Assembly: GCA_023100825.1 (NCBI GenBank)
Contig: CP095846.1
Location: 2,480,001 to 2,544,000 of the forward strand
Length of the DNA: 64,000 nt
Origin: Nocardioidaceae bacterium SCSIO 66511
GTDB lineage: Bacteria > Actinomycetota > Actinomycetes > Propionibacteriales > Nocardioidaceae
Reading direction: 5' to 3'
Shown here one piece after another: positions 17,516 through 25,776 of the stretch; position 1 is the stretch's first letter, and each line of letters starts with the position of its first letter. A program made the position numbers and the translations under genes. The notes below the pieces were generated by a model. It was not told where the DNA came from. It ran no database searches and saw only the letters and a program-made list of their open reading frames with translations.

Positions 17516-18685
17516 TTATGCGTTCAACACAAGGGCTTCGGGAAGAATCTGCGCAAATCGCTCGTAGTCGGCGGGCTCGTTGTACAGCGACGCCGACAGG
17601 CGTACGAACCCGTGACCGCCATGCGAGACGATCTGCGCCTCGTACCCGCGCGCACTCAACCGCTCGTACAGCGCGTTAGCGGCGAAAGGGGTCGCGGCCG
17701 CCGCGCCCGGCAACGGAACCAGTCGCATGCACGGCGCGGAGACTGCCGGGACGGGGGCGTCGCTGGTCGCCAGACCCGCCCGTACGACCGCCTCCCCCTT
17801 GTCGAGCAGGTCGCTGCAGCGCGCCGCGATATCCGGACCTCCGTGGTCGTTCCAGAACTCGACGGCAGCGGCCAGCACGAACCACCCGGTGTAGTCGTCA
17901 GTGCCGGTGTAGTCGAACGGGACCGGATACTCCGTGCCGGGCGGCATGCCCGAGGCCAACGGCGCCAGCCGCGAGCGTACGCCCGGAGCCGCCCAGAGCA
18001 CTGTGGTGCCGCGTGGCGCGAACACCCACTTGTGCCACGTACCGGTCCAGAAGTCGGCACCGGTGTCGGCCGGTCGAGCGGGAACCTGGCCGGGTGCGTG
18101 CGCGCCGTCGACGAACGAGTACGCCCCAGCCTCTCGGGCAGCCGCACAGATGCGGCGCACCGGCATCACGGCCGCGGTCGGCGATGCGACCTCATCGAGC
18201 ATCACCAGGCGAGGGCGAAGGCCGTCGGCGCGTAACCGATCGAGCGTGGCACGATATGCGGACACGACCGTGTCGTCAGCGGCGCCGACCGGGCAGTCGA
18301 TGATCTCGTAGGACGCTGAGGTGCGCTCACAGGTACGCCGCACCAACTGGTGCACCGACCCGTAGGTCTGGTCGGTCAGCACTATGACATCGCCGGCGGT
18401 CAGGCCGTCGTGCGACGCAACCGACGTCAAGACCGTCGCAGCGGCCTGCGTGACGTTGCGGACCAACGCCACGTCGTCGGCCGCAACTCCCAGGAACTCC
18501 GCCGCGACCTCTCTTGCTGCCGACTTCAGGCGCGGCACCTCGACGCGGTGGAACCGCATCGGGTTGGCCTCGGCCCGCGCTCGTACGCGAGCCTGCGCCT
18601 GGGTAACGGCGCGCGGAACCGCCCCGAACGATCCGTGGTTCAGGTGTACGACCGCCGGGTCGAGGGCGAAGGCATCGCGTGTCAC
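17516..18685 (-). CDS. Class V aminotransferase (isopenicillin-N epimerase-like)
   Basis: This 389-residue PLP enzyme of fold type I has the N-terminal HLNHGSFGAVPRAV of the isopenicillin-N epimerase/desulfurase-like branch. PLP-binding residues are visible: Asp193 in FVDGAHAPGQ and Lys219 in GTWHKWVFAPRG. The substrate is unknown; the family includes epimerases, cysteine desulfurases and C-S lyases such as EgtE. The GTG start is 10 nt after prcA ends, so it is probably the third gene of a prcB-prcA-aminotransferase transcript. That is an unexpected position in the proteasome locus. Confidence 0.85.
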   Translation of the reverse strand: MTRDAFALDPAVVHLNHGSFGAVPRAVTQAQARVRARAEANPMRFHRVEVPRLKSAAREVAAEFLGVAADDVALVRNVTQAAATVLTSVASHDGLTAGDVIVLTDQTYGSVHQLVRRTCERTSASYEIIDCPVGAADDTVVSAYRATLDRLRADGLRPRLVMLDEVASPTAAVMPVRRICAAAREAGAYSFVDGAHAPGQVPARPADTGADFWTGTWHKWVFAPRGTTVLWAAPGVRSRLAPLASGMPPGTEYPVPFDYTGTDDYTGWFVLAAAVEFWNDHGGPDIAARCSDLLDKGEAVVRAGLATSDAPVPAVSAPCMRLVPLPGAAAATPFAANALYERLSARGYEAQIVSHGGHGFVRLSASLYNEPADYERFAQILPEALVLNA

Positions 18686-18695
18686 GCCGGTGTGC

Positions 18696-19394
18696 TCAGG
18701 ACTCGGCCAGCGCGTCCGCGACGGTCGAATGGCTCAGCCGCTTGAACTTGCGCGGCTGCGGGCGGGTGCGATCGAGCACCGCGACCTCGAGCTGAGTCGC
18801 CTCGACCGTGCGCGTCTGGGTGGTGTCGTGGCCGAGCGCGTCGGCGGCGAGCTTGATCGCTGCCGCAAGCGCCAAGCCCTCGGAGTAGTGCTCCTCGAGA
18901 TGCGACGCAACCTGCTCCACCTGGCCGCCCATCACCGCGTGGCCCTGCACGTCGGCGACAGAGCCGTCGTAGGTGAGCCGGTAGATCTGGTCTCCGTCGG
19001 CGGCCTCGCCCACTTCGGCGACGAAGATCTCCACCTCGTACGGCTTCTCGGCGCCCGAGGAGAAGATGGTGCCGAGGGTCTGCGCGTACGCGTTGGCGAG
19101 CCCTCGGCCGGTGACATCGCTGCGGTCGTAGGAGTAACCGCGCATGTCCATCAACCGGACACCCGCGATGCGGAGGTTCTCGAACTCGTTGTAGCGGCCA
19201 ACGGCGGCGAAGCCGATGCGATCGTAGATCTCACTGACCTTGTGCAGCGCCTGAGAGGGGTTCTCTGCGCAGAACAGGATGCCGTCGGCGTACTGCACGA
19301 CCACGACGCTGCGCCCGCGGGAGATGCCTTTGCGGGCGTAGTCGGCCCGGTCCTTCATCAACTGCTCGGGCGAGACGTAGAAACCGGCGGTCAC
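18696..19394 (-). CDS. prcA: Proteasome alpha subunit
   Basis: This 232-residue outer-ring subunit of the 20S proteasome begins [35 protein letters not shown], the actinobacterial form of the gate-forming N-terminus. [23 protein letters not shown] and the alpha-type core are intact. The GTG at 19394 has a ribosome site (GAGAGGA). It follows prcB by 52 bp. The alpha ring gates the chamber and docks the C-terminal QYL tail of the Arc ATPase encoded at 25777-27513. Confidence 0.97.
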   Translation of the reverse strand: MTAGFYVSPEQLMKDRADYARKGISRGRSVVVVQYADGILFCAENPSQALHKVSEIYDRIGFAAVGRYNEFENLRIAGVRLMDMRGYSYDRSDVTGRGLANAYAQTLGTIFSSGAEKPYEVEIFVAEVGEAADGDQIYRLTYDGSVADVQGHAVMGGQVEQVASHLEEHYSEGLALAAAIKLAADALGHDTTQTRTVEATQLEVAVLDRTRPQPRKFKRLSHSTVADALAES

Positions 19395-19446
19395 GGTGGT
19401 CCTCTCGTCGTTCTGGTTCGTGGGCTGTGCGCTCAGCGCAGGTCGA

Positions 19447-20265
19447 CTAGACGACCGGCGCAGTGGGGCCGTCGGGACGCTGCATCCGCCCGCCGATCAC
19501 CTCATCGGCGACCGCGGCGGTCTCGTCTTCGCCCCAACGCCGGAACCCGTCGGCGGTCACCACGGCGACCACGGGGAAGATCCGGCGTGCGACGTCGGGC
19601 CCGCCGGTCGCGGAGTCATCGTCGGCCGCGTCGTACAGCGCCTGCACGATCGCCGTGACGGCATCGCGCTCACCCATGTCGTCGCGGTAGAGCTTCTTGA
19701 TCGAGCCGCGCGCGAAGATGGAGCCGGACCCAACGGCCGCGAACTCGCTCTCCTCGTGGCGCCCGCCGGTCGGGTCGTAGGAGAAGATGCGCCCGGCGTC
19801 GGTCGTCGCGTCGTACCCGGCGAACAGGGGGACGACGGCCAGCCCCTGCATCGCCATCGCGAGATGCCCGCGTACCAGCGTGGACAGGCGGTTGGCCTTG
19901 CCGTCGACCGACAGCGTTGCGCCCTCGATCTTCTCGTAGTGCTCGAGTTCGACCTGGAACAACCGGACCAACTCGAAGCCGAAGCCCGCCGAGCCGGCGA
20001 AGCCGATGGCGGAGTATTCGTCGCCGGCGTGCACCTTGTCGACGTCACGCTGGGCGATCATGCTGCCCATCGTCGCGCGACGGTCGCCTCCCATCACGAC
20101 GCCGCCGGGGAACGTCATCGCGACGATCGTCGTGCCGTGCGGGATCTGCCCGTCGAGGCCGTCACCCGTAGCCGTACGGGCGCCGGGAAGCAGATGCGGT
20201 GCCTCGACGGAGAGGAACTCGGTGAACGAGGAGATACCGGGCTGCATGAAGCTCGTCGGCAGCAT
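19447..20265 (-). CDS. prcB: Proteasome beta subunit (catalytic)
   Basis: This is the inner-ring peptidase, made as a proprotein. The propeptide ends IPHG before [21 protein letters not shown], so the catalytic N-terminal Thr is residue 45 counted from the ATG at 20265. Asp and Lys of the active site ([19 protein letters not shown]) are in place, and SYDPTGG and [12 protein letters not shown] are the usual later blocks. The ATG overlaps the pup stop as TGATG; a GTG immediately before it would also fit. Coupling to pup is clear either way. Confidence 0.97.
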   Translation of the reverse strand: MLPTSFMQPGISSFTEFLSVEAPHLLPGARTATGDGLDGQIPHGTTIVAMTFPGGVVMGGDRRATMGSMIAQRDVDKVHAGDEYSAIGFAGSAGFGFELVRLFQVELEHYEKIEGATLSVDGKANRLSTLVRGHLAMAMQGLAVVPLFAGYDATTDAGRIFSYDPTGGRHEESEFAAVGSGSIFARGSIKKLYRDDMGERDAVTAIVQALYDAADDDSATGGPDVARRIFPVVAVVTADGFRRWGEDETAAVADEVIGGRMQRPDGPTAPVV

Positions 20266-20474
20266 CACTGACCGCCCTTCTGCACGAAGCTGCGTACGAA
20301 CTCCTCGGCGTTCTCCTCGAGGACGTCGTCGATCTCGTCGAGGATCGAGTCGACGTCGTCGTCGAGCTTCTCCTTGCGCTCGGCGACGTCATCGCTCGGC
20401 TCGACCGACGGTTCTTCCTCAGCCTCGCTGCTCTTGCGCGGCTGCTTGTGCTGTTGTCCACCATCTCGCGCCAC
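20265..20474 (-). CDS. pup: Prokaryotic ubiquitin-like protein Pup
   Basis: This 69-residue, largely disordered, acidic protein is conjugated to substrates to target them to the Arc/Mpa-proteasome. It begins [16 protein letters not shown] and has the coiled-coil segment ([20 protein letters not shown]) that binds the ATPase. It ends VQKGGQ. The final Gln must be deamidated by Dop before PafA can use it. The GTG at 20474 with AAGGAGA about 7 nt upstream fixes the start; extending the frame to 20573 gives non-Pup sequence. Confidence 0.97.
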   Translation of the reverse strand: MARDGGQQHKQPRKSSEAEEEPSVEPSDDVAERKEKLDDDVDSILDEIDDVLEENAEEFVRSFVQKGGQ

Positions 20475-20615
20475 GTCGGATCTCCTTGCCTGCGGGTCAA
20501 CTGTCGGCCGTCGAGGTGCCGACGTGATGAACACTAGCCCGCATCGGCGACAAGCGGTTGCCGGGGCGCGCAACGTGTCCGACGAATCTCGATAGCGGTG
20601 CAGTCGACGGGCGCG

Positions 20616-20621
20616 TACCGT
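20616..20621 (+). promoter_or_regulatory. Candidate -10 element (TACCGT) of the unknown gene at 20628
   Basis: TACCGT ends 6 nt before the ATG at 20628, the same leaderless arrangement as several neighbours. It is independent support that the small forward-strand ORF is a real gene. Confidence 0.45.
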
Positions 20622-20627
20622 CCGGGC

Positions 20628-21092
20628 ATGAGCGGCGAGGCAGCAAAACGTCCCCCGACGGCCGAGGAGACTGCCGCGGCTGAGCTGCGGGTCGCCACAG
20701 CCGGAACGCTTTGGGACCAGTTCACGTCGGAGCTGCGTCGGTTGGGTTCGGTCGACGAGCGAGGAGCCGAGGGCGTCCGGTTATATGAGGGCGAGGGCTC
20801 GGCCGTACGTACGCTCCTGGTCACCCCGCAGTCGCTCCGCGATGTCTTCGTGACCGACGTGGTCATGCGGACCCGAACCGGCGAGCGCGACGTACGCATC
20901 CCGCACCTGCCTCAGTGGTTCATCGACGGGTTGTTGGAGGCTGTCGGCGCCGACGAGTGTGCCGCGGACGAGCCGTACCTCCTGCTGCTCGAATCGGGAG
21001 AGCTCGCACCGTCGACGCGACCGACGCCGCCGCCCTTGCGCGCACCTGTGGCTCGGGGCGAGCCCGTCTCGGGCGGGCGATGGACTACCTGA
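20628..21092 (+). CDS. Unknown protein encoded between pup and dop
   Basis: I do not recognise this 154-residue protein. It is predicted soluble. Visible features are an Ala/Glu-rich start (AEETAAAELRVATAGTLWDQ), a central DVFVTDVVMRTRTGERDVRIPHLPQWFIDGL, and a Pro/Arg-rich tail. Codon use looks like that of real genes (G/C at third positions). A leaderless promoter hexamer precedes the ATG. It lies antisense in orientation between dop and pup and ends 13 bp from the dop stop. It could be a lineage-specific insertion that splits dop from pup. Confidence 0.6.
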   Translation: MSGEAAKRPPTAEETAAAELRVATAGTLWDQFTSELRRLGSVDERGAEGVRLYEGEGSAVRTLLVTPQSLRDVFVTDVVMRTRTGERDVRIPHLPQWFIDGLLEAVGADECAADEPYLLLLESGELAPSTRPTPPPLRAPVARGEPVSGGRWTT

Positions 21093-21104
21093 GCCCGACC
21101 GCCT

Positions 21105-22610
21105 TCAGCGGGAGGTGAGCGCCTCGAAAAGCTCGGCCGCGGTCTCGGACTCGTCGAGCAGCGCGCCAACGTGCTCACGTGTACCGCGCAACGGCTCCAT
21201 CGTCGGGATGCGCTGTAGCGAGTCGCGGCCCGGCAGGTCGAAGATCACCGAGTCCCACGACGCCGCGGCGACGTCCTTCGGATACTTCTGCAGGCAGCGG
21301 CCGCGGAAGTACGCCCGGGTGTCGGTCGGCGGCTCCTCAACGGCGGTCGCCACCGCGTCGTCATCGAGAATGCGCCGCATGCGGCCGGTGCGTACGAGCC
21401 GGTGATACAGCCCCTTCTCCGGGCGGATGTCGGAGTACTGCAGGTCGACGAGATGCAGCTTCGGATGCTCCCAGCCGAGCCCGTCGCGGTCGCGGTACGA
21501 CTCGAGCAGCGCGAGCTTCGCGACCCAGTCGAGCTCGTCGCGGCACTCCATCGGGTCTCGGTCGAGCCGGTCGAGCACCGACTCCCAACGGCGCAGTACG
21601 TCGCGGGTCTGCTCGTCGGCCTCGGTCTGGCCGCTGTCGACGAACCTGCTCGCCTGCTGGAAGTACTCCCACTGCAGCTCGACCGCGGTCATCCGGCGCC
21701 CGTCGTCGAGCTCGACCTTGTGCTCCAACGACGGGTCGTGCGAGATGGCGTGTAGGTCGCGAACCGGATCGGCGAGCGAAGGCGAGCGTACGTACCCCGC
21801 CTCGATCATCTGCATCACCAGCGCAGACGTGCCGACCTTGAGGTAGGTGGAGATCTCCGACAGGTTGGCGTCGCCGATGATGACGTGCAGCCGGCGGTAC
21901 TTGGCGGGGTCGGCGTGCGGCTCGTCGCGGGTGTTGATGATCGGCCGTTTGAGGGTGGTCTCGAGACCGACGCGGACCTCGAAGTAGTCGGCGCGCTGGC
22001 TGATCTGGAACCCGTGCTCGCTGCCGTCCTGCTGCCGCCCCACGCGCCCCGACCCGCAGACGACCTGCCTGGACACGAAGAACGGCGTGAGGTTCTCGAC
22101 GATCTGCCCGAACGGCACATCGCGACGCATCAGGTAGTTCTCATGCGATCCGTACGATGCGCCCTTGTTGTCGATGTTGTTCTTGTACAGCAGGATCGGC
22201 GACGCGCCCGGGATCTGCCCCACGAGCTCGGCTGCGCGGTGCATCACCTGCTCGCCGGCCTTGTCCCATTTGACGACGTCGAGCGGGTTCGTGCACTCCG
22301 GAGTCGAGTACTCCGGATGCGCGTGGTCGACGTACAGCCGCGCACCGTTGGTCAGGATGACGTTCGCGAGCCCCAGCTCCTCGTCGGTCAGCTGCGTCGG
22401 ATCGGCCCGGTCGCGGCCGACGTCGAACCCGCGGGCGTCACGCAGCGGGTTCTCCTCCTCGAAGTCCCAGCGCGCACGACGGGCCAAGTGGCTCGCGCTC
22501 GCGTACGCGTTGACGATCTGGGTGGACGCGAGCATCGGGTTGGCGGTCGGCTGACCCTGCACGGAGATGCCGTACTCGACCTCCGTGCCCATCACTCGAC
22601 GTACGCTCAT
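21105..22610 (-). CDS. dop: Pup deamidase/depupylase Dop
   Basis: This 501-residue PafA paralogue converts the Pup C-terminal Gln to Glu and removes Pup from substrates. It has [14 protein letters not shown] with the metal-binding Glu10, [15 protein letters not shown] with the catalytic Asp95, and [23 protein letters not shown]. The insertion [18 protein letters not shown] before the catalytic Asp is the Dop loop that separates Dop from PafA. The ATG at 22610 was chosen; Met7 is an alternative. It sits upstream of pup on the same strand, but a forward-strand gene lies between them. Confidence 0.97.
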   Translation of the reverse strand: MSVRRVMGTEVEYGISVQGQPTANPMLASTQIVNAYASASHLARRARWDFEEENPLRDARGFDVGRDRADPTQLTDEELGLANVILTNGARLYVDHAHPEYSTPECTNPLDVVKWDKAGEQVMHRAAELVGQIPGASPILLYKNNIDNKGASYGSHENYLMRRDVPFGQIVENLTPFFVSRQVVCGSGRVGRQQDGSEHGFQISQRADYFEVRVGLETTLKRPIINTRDEPHADPAKYRRLHVIIGDANLSEISTYLKVGTSALVMQMIEAGYVRSPSLADPVRDLHAISHDPSLEHKVELDDGRRMTAVELQWEYFQQASRFVDSGQTEADEQTRDVLRRWESVLDRLDRDPMECRDELDWVAKLALLESYRDRDGLGWEHPKLHLVDLQYSDIRPEKGLYHRLVRTGRMRRILDDDAVATAVEEPPTDTRAYFRGRCLQKYPKDVAAASWDSVIFDLPGRDSLQRIPTMEPLRGTREHVGALLDESETAAELFEALTSR

Positions 22611-22678
22611 CGGTCGTCCTCAGCGCTCGGCGCGCACTCGCGGCTCATGGCGCCCACCATACGTGCGCCGCCCTCTTC

Positions 22679-22684
22679 TACGGT
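22679..22684 (+). promoter_or_regulatory. Candidate -10 element (TACGGT) of the NUDIX gene
   Basis: TACGGT is 7 nt upstream of the GTG at 22692 and argues for that codon among several in-frame candidates. Confidence 0.4.
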
Positions 22685-22691
22685 GGTGACC

Positions 22692-23216
22692 GTGGACGAA
22701 CTGGTGCAGCTGTTCGATGACCAACACCGGCCTGCGGGCACCGCACCGCGCTCGCGGGTACGGCGGGAGAACCTCCGGCACGGAGCGACCGGCGTCGTCG
22801 TACGTGATCGGCTCGGACGTGTGTACGTGCATCGCCGCACCGACACCAAGGACGTCTACCCGGGTTTGTACGACTTCGCCGCTGGCGGCGTCATCACCGC
22901 AGGCGAGGACCCCGACGACTCGGCACGACGCGAGGCGGCCGAGGAGCTCGGTGTGACCGACGCCGAGCTGCGCCGCATCGGGGTCGCGGAGTACGGCGAC
23001 GACCAGACCCGATACGTGTCGTTCCAGTACGAGGTCACCTACGACGGACCGATCCGCTGGCAGCCGGAGGAGGTCGCCTGGGGCGCCTGGATGACGCTCG
23101 AGGAGCTGTCGGAGCGGCTGGAGGATCCGCAGTGGCGCTTCGTACCCGACTCGCGGGCGATGCTCGGCCCCTGGCTGGCAGAGCAGCTCGCCGACCGGAC
23201 ACCGCCCCAAAGCTAG
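22692..23216 (+). CDS. NUDIX hydrolase
   Basis: This 174-residue pyrophosphohydrolase-fold protein has a textbook NUDIX box, GVITAGEDPDDSARREAAEELGV, matching GX5EX7REUXEEXGU at every fixed position. The surroundings (RVYVHRRTDTKDVYPGLYDFAAGG) resemble the YfcD/IPP-isomerase-like branch. The substrate is unknown. Start: GTG at 22692, from the upstream -10 hexamer; GTG at 22683 or 22686 and ATG at 22647 are in-frame alternatives. It is divergent from dop, and its stop codon overlaps the stop of the convergent VapC gene. Confidence 0.88.
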   Translation: MDELVQLFDDQHRPAGTAPRSRVRRENLRHGATGVVVRDRLGRVYVHRRTDTKDVYPGLYDFAAGGVITAGEDPDDSARREAAEELGVTDAELRRIGVAEYGDDQTRYVSFQYEVTYDGPIRWQPEEVAWGAWMTLEELSERLEDPQWRFVPDSRAMLGPWLAEQLADRTPPQS

Positions 23217-23617
23217 GCCGACGGCGCACGCGTGGGAATGCCATGCGCCCTGCACGCGTCTGCGAGACGGTCGTCGTAGGTCAACATGACGTCCGCGTCG
23301 AGGAGTAGCAAGGAGGCCAAATGGATTGCGTCGAGGCTCCGTAGGAGCGGCGCATCGAGTCGTCGCGCCAACGCGATGATGTCTGCAGTGATTGGGCGTT
23401 CGAGCACTCCTGCGAGAGCGGCGTCGGCCGCGTCGACCGCACGCTCGGCGGACAGCGTTCGGCGCAATGCCCGCGAAACCTCAACCCAGGCAAGCGATGA
23501 TGCGAGAAGTGAGTCGCCGTTCGCGCGATGGACCGACACGACCCCCTGCAGCGCCCCCGTCTCTTGTTCGGCTACGACCCGCTTCAGCAGTGCACTCGAA
23601 TCGAGGTAGACGCGCAT
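23213..23617 (-). CDS. vapC: VapC-type PIN-domain toxin
   Basis: This 134-residue ribonuclease toxin of a type II toxin-antitoxin pair has the PIN-domain acidic residues Asp6 (VYLDSSALLKR), Glu46 (SSLAWVEVSRAL), Asp96 (LLRSLDAIHLAS) and Asp115/116 (LTYDDRLADAC). It starts 1 nt after the antitoxin gene ends. VapC toxins usually cleave tRNA or rRNA; the target cannot be predicted here. Confidence 0.92.
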   Translation of the reverse strand: MRVYLDSSALLKRVVAEQETGALQGVVSVHRANGDSLLASSLAWVEVSRALRRTLSAERAVDAADAALAGVLERPITADIIALARRLDAPLLRSLDAIHLASLLLLDADVMLTYDDRLADACRAHGIPTRAPSA

Positions 23618-23618
23618 G

Positions 23619-23900
23619 TCACACGCGATCGTCGCGGTCGAGTAGATCCTCGCTCCTGACGCCGCCGGGAAGGCGTGTGAGCTCCGCGTCGGAGAGCTCG
23701 CGAAAGGCCGAGCGAGGCGGGAGTACCTGTCCGTCGGCGATCAGTGCCTCGGCGTCGGTTCGCGGTACGGTCGGGAGACGCAGGCCGAGGTACTGATCGA
23801 CAGCCTCGCGGATGAGTTGCTGTTGTGACCTGCCAGTGTCCGCCGCCCTGTCACGCAGAGCCTTCTCGGCGTCGGCTCGAAGTCTCAGATTCGTCGCCAT
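23619..23900 (-). CDS. vapB: VapB-type antitoxin
   Basis: This 93-residue protein has an N-terminal ribbon-helix-helix-like region (MATNLRLRADAEKALRDRAADTGRSQQQLIREAVDQ) and a C-terminal toxin-binding tail. It neutralises VapC and represses the operon. A perfect palindrome overlaps its -10 hexamer immediately upstream, as expected for autoregulation. The start is ATG at 23900, 6 nt after TACCGT. Confidence 0.88.
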   Translation of the reverse strand: MATNLRLRADAEKALRDRAADTGRSQQQLIREAVDQYLGLRLPTVPRTDAEALIADGQVLPPRSAFRELSDAELTRLPGGVRSEDLLDRDDRV

Positions 23901-23906
23901 ATCAAA

Positions 23907-23926
23907 ACGGTACCACGAATGGTACC
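23907..23926 (-). promoter_or_regulatory. vapBC promoter (-10) with overlapping palindromic operator
   Basis: GGTACCA (23909-23915), spacer CGAA, and TGGTACC (23920-23926) form a perfect 7-bp inverted repeat. It overlaps the minus-strand hexamer TACCGT (23912-23907), which lies 6 nt before the vapB ATG. Binding there would block transcription, the standard VapBC autorepression layout. Confidence 0.65.
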
Positions 23927-23929
23927 ACC

Positions 23930-24508
23930 CTAGTAGTGGCCGGCGAGCAGCTCTTCGGCGGTTTCTCGCGCCAGAGTGATCGCGTGCAGGTCGTCTCCGG
24001 CCGTCGAGGCGGTGATCGCGCCCTCATGCAGCAAGGCGAGCTGCCCGCCCAGGCGCGTCGGATCATCGACGCCGAGCTCTCGAACCAGCTCGACGTACAG
24101 CACTCGGATGCCGGTCTTCTCCTCGTGGACGACGTCGAGGCCGCTGTGCCCCGTGCCCGCGAGCTCGGCGTACGCGTTGATGAAGCCGCAGCCGCGCGTG
24201 TTGGTCTGCATCCACGCCTCGATCGCGTCGAAGACCGCGAGTACGCGATCTGCCCCGGCTGCAGGATGTGCGTCGAGGAAGCCCGCCAGGAACGTCTGCC
24301 AGCGCTCGTACCGGGCGCGCAGGTACGCGAGGGTCAGTCCCTCCTTGGAGCCGAAGCGGTCGTACAGCGTCTTCTTGGTCGTGCCCGCCTCGTCGGCGAT
24401 GCGGTCGACGCCGACGGCGTTGATGCCGTGCTCGTAGAACAGCTCGCTCGCGGTCGCCAGGATTCGCTTACCGGCGGGTGTCGTCGCCTCTACCGTCGTG
24501 GTGGACAT
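23930..24508 (-). CDS. TetR-family transcriptional regulator
   Basis: This 192-residue repressor has a DNA-binding domain ILATASELFYEHGINAVGVDRIADEAGTTKKTLYDRFGSKEGL, a close match to the TetR helix-turn-helix. The C-terminal ligand domain contains MQTNTRGCGFINAYAEL, a CGF block common in the YxaF/LmrA-like branch. The ATG at 24508 follows AAGGAGG; the frame upstream to 24571 covers the promoter region. It is divergent from an EamA transporter gene, which it probably controls. Confidence 0.9.
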   Translation of the reverse strand: MSTTTVEATTPAGKRILATASELFYEHGINAVGVDRIADEAGTTKKTLYDRFGSKEGLTLAYLRARYERWQTFLAGFLDAHPAAGADRVLAVFDAIEAWMQTNTRGCGFINAYAELAGTGHSGLDVVHEEKTGIRVLYVELVRELGVDDPTRLGGQLALLHEGAITASTAGDDLHAITLARETAEELLAGHY

Positions 24509-24532
24509 CTCGGTTCCTCCTTGGACACTGAA

Positions 24533-24568
24533 AGTATACAGACCGGTATGGTTACCTGGTCGGTATGG
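24533..24568. promoter_or_regulatory. Divergent tetR/eamA promoter-operator region
   Basis: The minus strand has TATACT (24538-24533), a consensus-like -10 for tetR. The forward strand carries CGGTATGG twice (24544-24551 and 24561-24568), 17 bp apart, with the second copy covering the transporter ATG. These are plausible TetR operators; the short 56-bp intergenic would let one repressor control both genes. Confidence 0.4.
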
Positions 24569-25464
24569 CACAAATCCTGCTCGTCGTGATGTGGAGCTCG
24601 GGGTTCATCGGGGCCGAGTTGGGCACCCGGTACGCGACCGCGGACACCCTGCTCGCGTGGCGTTACGCCGCCGCGGCGGTCGTCGTACTGCTGCTGGTGC
24701 TCATGACGCGAACACAGATCGGCGGACCGGGTACTCCGCGACAGGCGTTGATCGGTCTGCTCGCCCAGTTCGGCTACCTCGGCGGGATCGTCACCGGCGT
24801 CGGTCTCGGCGTGCCGCCAGGCACCTCGGCACTGATCGCCAGCCTGCAGCCTCTCGTGGTCGCAACCGTCGCCGGGCGGTTGCTCGGAGAGCGGACGACC
24901 AGGTGGCAGCGGATCGGCCTACTGGTCGGCATCGTCGGCGTCGCGCTGGTCGTCGGCAGAGATCTCGGCGCGGGCGGTGCGCCTTGGTTTGCGTACGCAT
25001 TGACCGTCGGCGGCATGCTTGCCCTCTCGGCCGGCACGTTGCTGGAACGCCGCTGGCGGCCGAGCCGGACGCTCCTCGAGTCGCTGGCCGTTCAGACGGT
25101 GGTCACCGCGATCGCGTTCTTCGTGGTCGCGGGTGCGCTCGGGCACGCCGCGCCGCCCGCATCGCCGGGATTCTGGTGGTCGGTCGCGTGGGTGGTGGTG
25201 CTGTCGACGTTCGGGGGCTACGGGGCGTACACGTACGTCGTACGCCACCGAGGCGCCACCACCGCGAGCACCCTGCTGTACCTGACTCCCCCGACGACGA
25301 TGCTGTGGGCGTACCTGATGTTCGGCGATCCGCTCACCGCGCTCGGACTTGCGGGCCTGGCCGTCTGCGCGGTCGGCGTCGCCCTCGCCATCGGCCGCCC
25401 GCACCTCACCGCTGAGGGTCGCGATCGCGGGAGCCCAGGCCGCGAGTGGCGGCGAGTAGGTTGA
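24565..25464 (+). CDS. EamA/DMT-family transporter
   Basis: This 299-residue membrane protein has about ten hydrophobic helices in two EamA-type halves. It begins MAQILLVVMWSSGFIGAELGTRYA, the usual first helix of the family, and continues with GVGLGVPPGTSALIASLQPLVVA. Members export metabolites or drugs. The neighbouring TetR regulator suggests inducible efflux. The 3' end overlaps a convergent gene by 59 bp. Confidence 0.88.
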   Translation: MAQILLVVMWSSGFIGAELGTRYATADTLLAWRYAAAAVVVLLLVLMTRTQIGGPGTPRQALIGLLAQFGYLGGIVTGVGLGVPPGTSALIASLQPLVVATVAGRLLGERTTRWQRIGLLVGIVGVALVVGRDLGAGGAPWFAYALTVGGMLALSAGTLLERRWRPSRTLLESLAVQTVVTAIAFFVVAGALGHAAPPASPGFWWSVAWVVVLSTFGGYGAYTYVVRHRGATTASTLLYLTPPTTMLWAYLMFGDPLTALGLAGLAVCAVGVALAIGRPHLTAEGRDRGSPGREWRRVG

Positions 25465-25768
25465 GTACGGCGATGCCGCCCCAGGCGGCGATGATGCCTT
25501 CTGTATCGGCCGTCGCTCCGGCGATGCCGGTGATCGGGATACCGAGTGCGATCGAGACGTACGCGAGCGAAACGGGATAACCCGTGCGCCGCTGGCGCCA
25601 CCGCTGCCAGCCCTGCCTGCGTACCTCGGCGGCGACGCGGTGCTCCACCTCGGAGTCGATCCGCTCGACGATCGCATCGACGAAGGCGTCGTCGTAATCG
25701 GATCCGACCGCTTCGTGGGCCCGCAACGCGGCTTCGAGATCGCGACCGAAAGCCTCGTTGCGGGCCAC
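25406..25768 (-). CDS. Small conserved membrane protein downstream of the Arc ATPase
   Basis: This 120-residue protein of unknown function has a soluble N-terminal half (NEAFGRDLEAALRAHEAVGSDYDDAFVDAIVERI) and two C-terminal membrane segments (SLAYVSIALGIPITGIAGA and GIIAAWGGIAVLNLLAATRG). Proteins of this layout (a short cytoplasmic helix region plus two helices) are common in actinobacteria. The GTG at 25768 begins 8 nt after the Arc ATPase gene ends, so it is probably co-transcribed with it. Its end overlaps the EamA gene by 59 bp on the opposite strand. Confidence 0.75.
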   Translation of the reverse strand: MARNEAFGRDLEAALRAHEAVGSDYDDAFVDAIVERIDSEVEHRVAAEVRRQGWQRWRQRRTGYPVSLAYVSIALGIPITGIAGATADTEGIIAAWGGIAVLNLLAATRGLGSRDRDPQR

Positions 25769-25776
25769 GCGTACTC

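Noticed and set aside
20265-20573. 102-residue version of Pup
   Set aside because: Residues before the GTG at 20474 do not look like Pup, and a strong ribosome site precedes that GTG.
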